Positions 1 to 7,580 of a stretch of 17,324 bases of DNA are shown one piece after another. The stretch comes from Emcibacteraceae bacterium (GTDB lineage: Bacteria > Pseudomonadota > Alphaproteobacteria > Sphingomonadales > Emcibacteraceae). The position numbers and the translations under genes were made by a program. The notes under the pieces are model-generated. The model was given only the letters and a program-made list of their open reading frames with translations, was not told the origin of the DNA and made no database searches. Each line of letters starts with the position of its first letter. Position 1 is the first letter of the stretch. The DNA lies in NCBI GenBank assembly GCA_016763335.1, contig JAESUD010000072.1:1-17324 (forward strand), written 5' to 3'.

Positions 1-1944
1 ACCGGCTTTTACAGATATTTTAGAAACAATTCCGTCCTGTTCAGCACAAAGAATATTTTCCATCTTCATGGCCTCTATTACACATAACTTTTGCCCTGCT
101 TTAACCTCATCACCCTCGGCTACATCAATAGAAACCATAAGTCCTGGCATAGGGCATTGCAGATATTTTGACATATCAGCAGGCACTTTTTCGGGCATAA
201 GGGCCGCTAATGCCATTTCCCGTTCACTTCTAACGTGAATAATTTCGCTCGCCCCATCATATGTCAACCTATAACCATCTGGAAGATAGTCAATTTCAAC
301 ACTCAGTTTATCATCGTTAACCAAAGCAGAGAAAACAGGGCTTCCCGGCGCCCATAATGTTTCAATATTATAAACCACACCACCCGTAATGACGTTACAT
401 CCTTCATGGGTCATTAAAAAATTAGCCGACTGAACTTCACCGTCAATTTGAACCTGCCATGTTTCCGTAAACGCACTGGTTTCTTCATTCATTTTTCCGC
501 TAATGGTCGATTGACGTCCAATTTCACATGAATGTACGGTTGTTGGGATGGCAATCATGATATTCCATGCCTCTAGGCTTAACGTGCCACCATTAAAGCC
601 GTCTTTATATTCTTCTTCAATAAATTTTGTCGATGTATCACCGCTTTTAAAACGCGGCGATTTTAACACATCCGATAAAAAGGAAATATTATGACCAACA
701 CCGCGTATATAATATTCATCAAGGGCGATGCGTAATTTATTTATCGCCTCTTCACGATTTTCACCGTAAGCAATAACCTTTGAAATCATCGGATCATAAT
801 AAATACTGATCTCGCTTCCTTCATAAACACCACTATCAATACGAATATCATCGTCACCTTGCGGTAAAATATAATCCGTAATGCGCCCTGTCGATGGCAG
901 GAAGCCCCGTAACGGGTCTTCCGCATATACTCTCGCCTCAACGGCCCACCCCTCCACTCTTGCCTCATCCTGAGCGATATTAAGCTTCTCACCGGCGGCG
1001 CTACGGATCATTTGCTCAACCAAATCAGTGCCTGTGACCAACTCAGTGACCGGATGTTCCACCTGAAGCCTAGTATTCATTTCTAGGAAATAAAAATTCT
1101 GGTCCTTATCAACGATAAATTCCACTGTCCCCGCTGAACTATAGTCCACCGCATTTGCAAGTGTAATTGACTGCGCGCCCATTGCCGCGCGTGTTTCGGT
1201 GGTTAGAAAAGAGCTCGGTGCTTCTTCAATCACTTTTTGATGGCGGCGCTGAATGGAACATTCCCGCTCGCCGAGATATATCACATTACCATGTTTGTCA
1301 CCGAGCACCTGAATTTCAATATGGCGCGGATTTTCAATAAATTTTTCAGCAAACACTCTATCATCGCCAAAACTTGACTTGGCCTCATTAACCGCAGAAT
1401 TAAATCCTTCAAAGGCTTCTTCGTCATTATAAACCACGCGCATGCCTTTGCCGCCACCGCCGGCCGATGCTTTGAGCATAACCGGATAACCAATATCCTT
1501 GGCGATCTTCACCGCTTCATCCGCATCCTTAATTACATTAAGATTACCGGGAATAGTATTTACCCCAATTTCTTCTGCAAGTTTCTTAGACGATATTTTA
1601 TCACCCATAACCCCGATGGCATTAACGCCGGGGCCAATAAAGGCAATGCCTTCTTCTTCAAGTGCGCGGCAAAAATCAGCATTTTCTGACAAAAACCCAT
1701 ATCCCGGGTGTATGGCATCAGCACCAGTTTGCTTAGCTGCTGCAATTATTTTTTCAGCAACCAGATAGCTTTCTGACGCGGGGGCATTTCCAATATGAAC
1801 TTTTTCACTGGCCATCCTGACATGTAGCGCGTCCGCATCGACATCAGAATAAACCGCAACAGTCGCTATACCCATTTTATGAGCCGTTTTTATAACCCGG
1901 CAGGCGATCTCGCCGCGGTTTGCAATAAGTATTTTTTTAAACAT
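1..1944 (-). CDS. pccA: Propionyl-CoA/acyl-CoA carboxylase, biotin-carrying alpha subunit (C-terminus cut by window edge)
   Basis: Biotin carboxylase plus biotin carrier subunit of an acyl-CoA carboxylase. It carboxylates its own biotin using ATP and bicarbonate, for transfer to propionyl-CoA by PccB. The frame is open from the ATG at 1944 to base 1 (648 codons) with no stop. It begins MFKKILIANRGEIA, the biotin-carboxylase N-terminus. The ATP-grasp glycine loop GGGGKG lies at about residues 162-167, and the catalytic EMNTRLQVEHPVTE at about 288-301. The biotin-acceptor motif EAMKM has its lysine at residue 627 (bases 64-66). Family members run to about 665 residues, so only some 15-20 C-terminal residues are missing. 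It follows pccB by 9 bases in the same operon. Acetyl-CoA or methylcrotonyl-CoA carboxylase alpha chains look similar, but the length, the BT-like middle region and the pccB neighbour favour PccA. Confidence 0.95.
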   Translation of the reverse strand, partial: MFKKILIANRGEIACRVIKTAHKMGIATVAVYSDVDADALHVRMASEKVHIGNAPASESYLVAEKIIAAAKQTGADAIHPGYGFLSENADFCRALEEEGIAFIGPGVNAIGVMGDKISSKKLAEEIGVNTIPGNLNVIKDADEAVKIAKDIGYPVMLKASAGGGGKGMRVVYNDEEAFEGFNSAVNEAKSSFGDDRVFAEKFIENPRHIEIQVLGDKHGNVIYLGERECSIQRRHQKVIEEAPSSFLTTETRAAMGAQSITLANAVDYSSAGTVEFIVDKDQNFYFLEMNTRLQVEHPVTELVTGTDLVEQMIRSAAGEKLNIAQDEARVEGWAVEARVYAEDPLRGFLPSTGRITDYILPQGDDDIRIDSGVYEGSEISIYYDPMISKVIAYGENREEAINKLRIALDEYYIRGVGHNISFLSDVLKSPRFKSGDTSTKFIEEEYKDGFNGGTLSLEAWNIMIAIPTTVHSCEIGRQSTISGKMNEETSAFTETWQVQIDGEVQSANFLMTHEGCNVITGGVVYNIETLWAPGSPVFSALVNDDKLSVEIDYLPDGYRLTYDGASEIIHVRSEREMALAALMPEKVPADMSKYLQCPMPGLMVSIDVAEGDEVKAGQKLCVIEAMKMENILCAEQDGIVSKISVKAG

Positions 1945-1953
1945 TGTGCGCTC

Positions 1954-3486
1954 CTAAAGCGGAATATTATCGTGTTTTTTCCAAGGGTTCTTAATGTTTT
2001 TATTTTTTAACATTCTAAGCCCTCGGCTAATCCTGCGCCTTGTTGCGTGGGGCATGATGACATCGTCGATATATCCCCGGCGCGCCGCCACAAACGGGTT
2101 GGCGAATTTATCAGAATATTCTTGTGTCTTCTCGGCGAGCTTGTCCGGGTCTTTGGCTTCTTCGCGAAAAATAATTTTCACGGCTCCCTCGGCACCCATC
2201 ACGGCGATTTCCGCCGTTGGCCAAGCGTAATTCAAATCACCTCTTAAATGTTTAGAGGCCATCACATCATAGGCACCGCCATATGCTTTTCTGGTAATCA
2301 CGGTAATTTTCGGCACTGTTGCCTCGCCGTAAGCAAATAAAAGTTTTGCCCCGTGTTTAATAACCCCGCCATATTCCTGCACCGTACCCGGTAAAAATCC
2401 CGGCACATCAACAAATGTAATGATCGGAATCTCAAAACAATCGCAAAACCGCACAAACCGCGCGGCTTTTCTCGAAGCATCAATATCAAGGCATCCGGCA
2501 AGAACCATTGGTTGATTGGCAACCAGCCCGACGGTTGAACCTTCAATTCTGGCAAATCCGGTAATAATATTTTTAGCAAAACTTGGCTGAATTTCAAAAA
2601 AATCACCCTCATCAACCGTTTTGCGGATTAATTCATGCATATCATAAGGTTGATTGGGATTCTTTGGCACCAAAGTATCAAGCGATGGCTCTTCACGGTT
2701 ATGCTGGTCAAACGTCTGTCTTATTGGTGGTTTTTCTTTATTATTAAGCGGTAAGAAATCTATCAATCTTCTGGTTTGTTTTATCGCTTCCAGATCATTT
2801 TCATAGGCATTATCGGCAACGCCTGATTTCACAGTATGTGTTGTCGCACCACCTAACTCTTCCTGTGTCACTGTTTCATTGGTCACGGTTTTAACGACGT
2901 CCGGTCCAGTGACAAACATATAGGAACTATCACGAACCATAAATATAAAATCAGTAATAGCCGGTGAATATACGGCACCGCCAGCGCAGGGTCCCATTAT
3001 CAGCGATATTTGCGGAATGACACCGGAAGCAAGAATATTCTGCTGAAACACTTCCGCATATCCGGCTAGAGCGGCCACCCCTTCCTGAATACGCGCACCA
3101 CCGGAATCATTAATGCCGATAACCGGCGCACCGGATTTCATCGCCATTTCCATTAATTTGCATATTTTTTCAGCGTGGGTTTCAGAGAGTGACCCACCAA
3201 AGACGGTAAAATCCTGACTATAAACAAATATCAGACGCCCGTTGACTGTACCAGAACCTATAACAACGCCATCACCAGCAATTTTCTGGTTTTCCATTCC
3301 AAAGTCAATGGAACGGTGTTCTTTGAACATGTCATATTCTTCAAAACTGTTCTCATCAACCAAGAGCTCAATACGTTCCCTTGCCGTGAGTTTACCTTTG
3401 GCGTGCTGTGCTTTTATGCGTTTTTCACCGCCGCCTTGCCGCGCAGATTCGCGTCTTTCTTCCAGCTTATCTAGAATATCCTGCAT
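1954..3486 (-). CDS. pccB: Propionyl-CoA carboxylase beta chain (carboxyltransferase)
   Basis: Carboxyltransferase subunit: moves the carboxyl group from biotin on PccA to propionyl-CoA, giving methylmalonyl-CoA in catabolism of odd-chain fatty acids and branched amino acids. At 510 residues it has the usual PccB length, with two crotonase-like halves. The N-half carries SGGARIQEG and the oxyanion-type segment [17 protein letters not shown]. The C-half carries the DVPGFLPGT segment and [11 protein letters not shown]. The ATG at 3486 is preceded by GGGAGA about 6 bases upstream, which supports this start. It is the first gene of a pccB-pccA unit. An 85-base gap separates it from the ATP12 gene upstream and holds a long perfect palindrome, so it probably has its own regulated promoter. 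A generic acyl-CoA carboxylase beta chain of slightly different substrate range cannot be excluded. Confidence 0.95.
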   Translation of the reverse strand: MQDILDKLEERRESARQGGGEKRIKAQHAKGKLTARERIELLVDENSFEEYDMFKEHRSIDFGMENQKIAGDGVVIGSGTVNGRLIFVYSQDFTVFGGSLSETHAEKICKLMEMAMKSGAPVIGINDSGGARIQEGVAALAGYAEVFQQNILASGVIPQISLIMGPCAGGAVYSPAITDFIFMVRDSSYMFVTGPDVVKTVTNETVTQEELGGATTHTVKSGVADNAYENDLEAIKQTRRLIDFLPLNNKEKPPIRQTFDQHNREEPSLDTLVPKNPNQPYDMHELIRKTVDEGDFFEIQPSFAKNIITGFARIEGSTVGLVANQPMVLAGCLDIDASRKAARFVRFCDCFEIPIITFVDVPGFLPGTVQEYGGVIKHGAKLLFAYGEATVPKITVITRKAYGGAYDVMASKHLRGDLNYAWPTAEIAVMGAEGAVKIIFREEAKDPDKLAEKTQEYSDKFANPFVAARRGYIDDVIMPHATRRRISRGLRMLKNKNIKNPWKKHDNIPL

Positions 3487-3503
3487 TTATGCTCTCCCGA
3501 TAT

Positions 3504-3527
3504 TTATGTTACTCATTAGTAACATAA
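3504..3527. promoter_or_regulatory. Perfect inverted repeat upstream of pccB, candidate repressor operator
   Basis: Arms TTATGTTACT (3504-3513) and AGTAACATAA (3518-3527) are exact reverse complements around the 4-base centre CATT. The site lies 18-41 bases upstream of the pccB ATG. No U-run follows it, so it does not look like a terminator. Length, symmetry and position fit a dimeric-repressor operator, TetR-family in style. This is inference: no regulator gene is in the window. A weak -35-like TTGATG (minus strand, 3540-3545) lies just upstream, so the palindrome would cover the -10/start region. Confidence 0.6.
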
Positions 3528-3571
3528 TTTCATACATACCATCAACCTATTTCTTCAAGCCGTTTTAATGT

Positions 3572-4261
3572 CTAGCAAAATGTCAAAAAGATTGCGGCAT
3601 TTTTAAGTTCAGACTTGAGGCCTTCGCGCCTATCTTCAGCTTCATAATCACTGCCCCACTGCGAAATCTGGAAATTTTCATCCAGATGCCCGGCCTCCCA
3701 TGCTTGCTCAATTGTTAAATGCCCTTGGAAAACCCCAAGACCTATTGTCACCGACCCTGTGACCGTTACCATGCCATAAAACGCCGTCAGAGCGAAACTT
3801 TCAATATTTTCAATCAGTGCGCGGATTTTTAATAATGCCTCCGCATCCTGTTCAACAAAAACAATGCCTGTGGTTTGCTCTAATGCGACACCATGCGTGT
3901 CTTTCATCCATTGCAGTAACGGATTCCATGATTTATTTTGTAACGTCATCAGTGCTTCTGGTTGGTCAGCCCGGTAGCAAATCTGATCAGAGCCGGCAAA
4001 CCCCACCAATTCATCAATGAGCGTATCGCGGCGGCTCCCCACCCGGTCTATGGCCGTATTCATTAATTTTGTAATGGGCATTGACCATGGTTTAACTTCA
4101 TCTTTCTGGTCATTCCACTCAGTACTGACGGCCTCTGCCATTTCTCTGGTTGGCATCAGGCATGGCCTTTTTTCCGGTGTTTTAATTTTTTTACCGTCGA
4201 GCAATACGGAAAACTTACCGTCCTCTTCGCTAACAGTGACCAGTTTATAAAAGCGTTTCAT
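3572..4261 (-). CDS. ATP12 family chaperone for F1-ATPase assembly
   Basis: Related to mitochondrial ATP12, which binds the F1 alpha subunit before assembly of the F1 hexamer. In bacteria the family is essentially alphaproteobacterial and probably acts in the cytoplasm on AtpA. The 229-residue protein starts MKRFYKLVTVSEEDG. It carries the family's early strand pair with LDGKKIKTP, the central block with GSDQICYRAD, and the C-terminal signature WGSDYEAEDRR (about residues 202-212). The ATG directly abuts the TAA stop of the HAD phosphatase gene upstream (TAAATG), so translation is probably coupled. Grouping with a pseudouridine synthase and a HAD phosphatase is a common alphaproteobacterial arrangement, from memory of the family rather than shown here. 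The stop is TAG at 3572-3574. Confidence 0.92.
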   Translation of the reverse strand: MKRFYKLVTVSEEDGKFSVLLDGKKIKTPEKRPCLMPTREMAEAVSTEWNDQKDEVKPWSMPITKLMNTAIDRVGSRRDTLIDELVGFAGSDQICYRADQPEALMTLQNKSWNPLLQWMKDTHGVALEQTTGIVFVEQDAEALLKIRALIENIESFALTAFYGMVTVTGSVTIGLGVFQGHLTIEQAWEAGHLDENFQISQWGSDYEAEDRREGLKSELKNAAIFLTFC

Positions 4262-4924
4262 TTAATCTTTCACCAATTCAATAAATTCCGAGATATGGTT
4301 GATAATATGATCGGCCCCAGAACTTTCCAGTTCGTGCCGTTCATGATAACCCCATGTTACACCGACGGATTTAACCCCCGCATGACCCGCCATCAACATA
4401 TCATAGGTGGTATCGCCAATCATAAACGCATTTTCGCGTTTGACACCCGTATCCGAAAGCGCCACATCGATCATTGCCGGGTCTGGTTTGCCCGGGCCAT
4501 CATCGGCTGTATTCAGGGTAACAAAATATTTCTCTAGGTTATGATTTTTAAGAGTGCTTTTAAGCCCTCTTGTCGATTTTCCCGTCGCGACACCAAGAAG
4601 AACACCCATATCATTCAGTGTTAAAATAGCATCTTCTATTCCATCATATAAAGGTTCGTGGTAATCGCCCAATGTTCTTAAATATTGAAAATATTCAATG
4701 AATTCCTTATGAAGCAAGCTATGATCATTTTCCGTTACATGCGGATACACTTTTTCAATAGCTTCTAATAATGACAGCCCGACAATACGCCTGACCGCTT
4801 CATCACCCGGATAGGGAATATTGCACTTCTCGCTGGCATTTTTCATAGAACTAATGATCATATGCTGGCCATCAACAAGCGTGCCATCACAATCAAATAT
4901 CGCCAGCTTAAGCTCATTAGACAT
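4262..4924 (-). CDS. HAD-family phosphatase (phosphoglycolate-phosphatase-like)
   Basis: Cytoplasmic HAD-superfamily hydrolase, subfamily IA, of the Gph/PGMB-like type. Substrate unknown. With the start at 4924 (MSNELKLAIFDCDGT) it has 220 residues. Nucleophile and acid/base aspartates are D11 and D13 (DCDGT). A helical cap covers about 18-85. Motif II is the T in GVATGKST (about 111-118), motif III the lysine in GKPDPAM (K146), motif IV GDTTYD (about 170-175). The frame is open further upstream to an ATG at 4972, but that adds 16 residues lying inside the upstream rluC-type gene. The 4924 start has GAGGA 8 bases ahead and puts the N-terminus right at the first beta strand. It overlaps the upstream stop by 8 bases (4917-4924), indicating coupled translation. 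Conserved linkage with ATP12 does not by itself give a substrate. Confidence 0.9.
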   Translation of the reverse strand: MSNELKLAIFDCDGTLVDGQHMIISSMKNASEKCNIPYPGDEAVRRIVGLSLLEAIEKVYPHVTENDHSLLHKEFIEYFQYLRTLGDYHEPLYDGIEDAILTLNDMGVLLGVATGKSTRGLKSTLKNHNLEKYFVTLNTADDGPGKPDPAMIDVALSDTGVKRENAFMIGDTTYDMLMAGHAGVKSVGVTWGYHERHELESSGADHIINHISEFIELVKD

Positions 4925-5906
4925 TATCGACATCCTCGAACGGATTACTATCATCGTCATGATCAAAACCAAACAAATCCCAAGTTTCCATCATGTGTGA
5001 CGGTAGTGGCGCCTTGATCGATAAGGTCCCGCCGTCAGGATGGTCAATTTCAATAGTTCTTGCATGAAGATGAAGTTTTTTACTTATGGGACCTTCAATA
5101 AAGGCTTCTTTTGCACCATATTTTCCGTCACCAACAATCGGCGTTCCAAGGACTATCGCATGAACTCTTAATTGGTGAGTACGTCCGGTTATAGGTCTAA
5201 ACGCCATCCATGTGACAGTACCAGCGGCACTATCCATGACTTTAAAATCGGTTATGGCTCTCTTGCCATTATCAGAAACCGCCATGCGTTCACCGCGCGT
5301 ACCCGGCTCCTTATCAAGCGGTGCCTGAACGGCTCCTTCCATCTGTCCCGGTTTTCCTTTAACCAAGGCCCAATATATTTTATTGGTCCGCCGGTTTCTG
5401 AAACTTTCCGTTAATTTTTTTGCCGCTGCTGCGCTACGGGCAATAACAAGGACACCACTGGTATCTTTATCAAGACGGTGAACAAGCTTTGGTTTATCGG
5501 GTTTATCGCCCTGCAATGCTTCAAGCATCCCATCAACATGACGCGGGGTGTTTGTTCCACCCTGCACCGCAAGACCGGGCAATTTATTAAGCACAATGAC
5601 GCTATCATCCTGATAGATCACCATTTCACGTATAAGCGCTTCATCTTGCGGGGAAATTCTTTTAAGCACCTTTGGCCTATCGCTTAATGACCGCTCATCC
5701 TTACCGAGCGGCGGCAGTCTAATTTCCATTCCGCCTTCAAGACGAAAACTTGCCTTCACCCGCTTACCATTAACCCGCACATCGCCTTTACGAAGGATTT
5801 TTGATAACCGTCCGTAACTCAGGCCCGGAAAATGGACTTTAAACCATTTATCGACGCGCCATTCGCTTTCGTTATCTTTAACATATTCTCTTGTAACACC
5901 TGACAT
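4917..5906 (-). CDS. rluC: 23S rRNA pseudouridine synthase, RluA/RluC family
   Basis: Converts specific uridines in RNA to pseudouridine. E. coli RluC acts at 23S rRNA 955/2504/2580, and this protein is assigned by family resemblance. It has 329 residues. The N-terminal S4 RNA-binding domain lies at about 20-65 (RLSKILRKGDVRVNGKRVK). The catalytic domain holds the signature HRLDKDTSG at about 143-151, with D146 as the expected catalytic aspartate, and the later GRTHQLRVH motif. The start at 5906 is supported by TAAGGA 6 bases upstream, where the SD overlaps the stop codon of crcB. Second gene of the crcB-rluC-HAD-ATP12 run; its 3' end overlaps the HAD gene by 8 bases. RluD-type specificity is a less likely alternative. 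Confidence 0.9.
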   Translation of the reverse strand: MSGVTREYVKDNESEWRVDKWFKVHFPGLSYGRLSKILRKGDVRVNGKRVKASFRLEGGMEIRLPPLGKDERSLSDRPKVLKRISPQDEALIREMVIYQDDSVIVLNKLPGLAVQGGTNTPRHVDGMLEALQGDKPDKPKLVHRLDKDTSGVLVIARSAAAAKKLTESFRNRRTNKIYWALVKGKPGQMEGAVQAPLDKEPGTRGERMAVSDNGKRAITDFKVMDSAAGTVTWMAFRPITGRTHQLRVHAIVLGTPIVGDGKYGAKEAFIEGPISKKLHLHARTIEIDHPDGGTLSIKAPLPSHMMETWDLFGFDHDDDSNPFEDVDNV

Positions 5907-5915
5907 TGAAAGTCC

Positions 5916-6293
5916 TTAAATTAAAGCACGGCCAGCATATATGCCGGCAAAAAGTGCAACCAGTCCAACAAACATTGAACCGCATGCATAGAGTGCTGCC
6001 GTTCCTATCTGATTTTTTTCAAGCATAAGTCCCACTTCAAGTGACAATGCCGAAAAAGTAGTGAAGCCGCCAAGAAGACCGATGATTATAAATCCCTGCC
6101 ATTCATGAGAGAGGCTAAAACGAAGAGCGAGAAGCTCAACCATCAATCCAATGATAAATGACCCTAAAATATTTACCGTTAATGTACCCCACGGAAAACC
6201 CGGCCCCATTATGTTAAACATCAGCCTGCCCACAAGGAAACGACCTGTTGCACCAATCGCGCCACCAGCCGCAACTGCAAATATCATATTCAT
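5916..6293 (-). CDS. crcB: Fluoride ion channel CrcB (Fluc)
   Basis: Small membrane protein that forms a dual-topology dimeric fluoride export channel in the inner membrane. It has 125 residues with four hydrophobic segments (about 2-24, 35-57, 66-90, 98-122). Family motifs are present: GGAIGATGRFLVGR near the N-terminus, GTLTVNILGSF (about 36-46, with the pore asparagine N41) and GGFTTFSA (about 75-82, with phenylalanines F77 and F80). The start at 6293 has GGGAG 7 bases upstream; an ATG two codons inside is the alternative. It heads a four-gene operon and is divergent from cfa. No fluoride-riboswitch-like leader was recognised in the 99-base divergent gap. Only one crcB copy is seen, consistent with a homodimeric channel. 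Confidence 0.95.
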   Translation of the reverse strand: MNMIFAVAAGGAIGATGRFLVGRLMFNIMGPGFPWGTLTVNILGSFIIGLMVELLALRFSLSHEWQGFIIIGLLGGFTTFSALSLEVGLMLEKNQIGTAALYACGSMFVGLVALFAGIYAGRALI

Positions 6294-6392
6294 AAGATCA
6301 CTCCCACTATAAATTCATATGTTGTGTTTTATAGATATACCTGAAATACTCAAACATTAATATTTTTTACCGCTAATTGCTTAAGGATAGTA
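6294..6392. other. Divergent intergenic region between crcB and cfa
   Basis: This 99-base AT-rich gap must contain the start signals for crcB (leftward) and cfa (rightward). Shine-Dalgarno sequences are clear at both ends: GGGAG for crcB and AAGGA 6 bases ahead of the cfa ATG. I could not pick a convincing -35/-10 pair for either gene, nor a riboswitch fold. Confidence 0.5.
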
Positions 6393-7580
6393 ATGTTTCC
6401 ATTATCAATTTTTCTAAATAAATTAATTAAAGTTGGCACTTTAAACATCATTGATTCTAAAGGAGTGAAGCATCAGTTTTTCGGCACAAAAGAACCGGAA
6501 ATTACGGTCCGCTTTCATGATAGATTTCTTATGTGGAAAATCTTCCTTAAACCTGAATTAATAACAGGTGAAGCCTACACAGATGGCAGTTTAACCATTG
6601 AACCACCCCATAATATATTCGATTTACTTGACCTTTTTACCAAAAACATGGAATGGCGTCCTGATAACCCATTTCATCTCATGGGTAGCGACCCCATTAG
6701 CCGTTTCAAAGGATGGCTGAGACAAATTAATAAAGCCAGTACATCTAAACAAAATGTCGCCCATCATTATGACCTTTCGGATGACCTTTATGACTTATTC
6801 CTAGATCCAAGCCGGCAATACTCATCTGCTTATTTTTTATCACCAACTGATACTCTTGAACAAGCCCAAACAAATAAAATGAATTTAATTGCCAAAAAAT
6901 TACTTCTTAAACCCGATCATAAAATACTCGATATCGGTTGTGGTTGGGGCGGACTTAGTATGCATTTAAACAAAGCATCCGGTGCAAACGTCACCGGCGT
7001 CACCCTTAGTGAGGAACAATTAAAAGTCGCTCAAAAAACATCACAGCACAATGAAAAAGTTAATTTTCAATTGCGCGATTACCGTCATGTTACAGAAAAA
7101 TATGACCGGGTTGTTTCTGTCGGTATGTTTGAACATGTCGGCCGCAAACAATATCAGACATTTTTTGATAAAGTTTATGACTGCCTTAATGATGATGGTG
7201 TCGCCCTTATCCATACAATTGGTCGTGCTGATGGCCCCGGGGAAACAGACCCGTGGACAAGGAAATATATATTCCCGGGCGGGTATGCCCCGGCATTATC
7301 GGAAATAGTACCGATCATTGAAAAAAGTGGCCTTTATATAACGGATATGGAAGTACTACGATTACATTATGCCATGACCATATGTGAATGGCGAAAACGT
7401 GTTGAAAAAAATAAAGATAAAATCATTAATCTTTATGATGAAGAGTTCTTGCGCATGTGGGAATTTTACTTAGCCAGCGCAGAATGTGCATTTAGGCATT
7501 TAGGCCACGTCGTTTTTCAAATACAACTCTCAAAACGTCAGGATAATACACCGCTTGACCGGCAGTATTTAGCCAATTAA
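6393..7580 (+). CDS. cfa: Cyclopropane-fatty-acyl-phospholipid synthase (SAM-dependent)
   Basis: Transfers a methylene group from S-adenosylmethionine to double bonds of unsaturated phospholipid acyl chains at the membrane surface, a stress-related lipid change. The 395-residue length fits the family. An N-terminal lipid-binding domain covers about 1-115, followed by NVAHHYDLSDDLY (121-133), the substrate-site motif QYSSAYF (142-148), the SAM-binding glycine loop ILDIGCGWGG (about 178-187), GMFEHVG (about 244-250) and LIHTIG (272-277). Residues matching the E. coli bicarbonate/active-site set are E247, H274, I276 and Y326. The usual cysteine of the YSC motif is serine here (S145). The start is supported by AAGGA 6 bases ahead. 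It is the only plus-strand gene in the window; its stop overlaps that of rarA by 4 bases (TTAA, 7577-7580). A paralogue with a different modification chemistry is possible. Confidence 0.9.
   Translation: MFPLSIFLNKLIKVGTLNIIDSKGVKHQFFGTKEPEITVRFHDRFLMWKIFLKPELITGEAYTDGSLTIEPPHNIFDLLDLFTKNMEWRPDNPFHLMGSDPISRFKGWLRQINKASTSKQNVAHHYDLSDDLYDLFLDPSRQYSSAYFLSPTDTLEQAQTNKMNLIAKKLLLKPDHKILDIGCGWGGLSMHLNKASGANVTGVTLSEEQLKVAQKTSQHNEKVNFQLRDYRHVTEKYDRVVSVGMFEHVGRKQYQTFFDKVYDCLNDDGVALIHTIGRADGPGETDPWTRKYIFPGGYAPALSEIVPIIEKSGLYITDMEVLRLHYAMTICEWRKRVEKNKDKIINLYDEEFLRMWEFYLASAECAFRHLGHVVFQIQLSKRQDNTPLDRQYLAN

Noticed and set aside
3242..3568. 108-codon plus-strand open frame over the start of pccB and the palindrome region
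   Set aside because: It is antisense to conserved PccB sequence and low in complexity (Ser-rich), with no supporting context.
4925..4972. N-terminal extension of the HAD phosphatase to the ATG at 4972
   Set aside because: The extra 16 residues lie within the rluC-type gene and precede the family N-terminus. The 4924 start has GAGGA at good spacing.
6294..6392. Possible fluoride riboswitch upstream of crcB
   Set aside because: The 99-base gap is AT-rich and lacks a recognisable pseudoknot core or GGCGAT-type fluoride-aptamer sequence. Only Shine-Dalgarno sites are clear.
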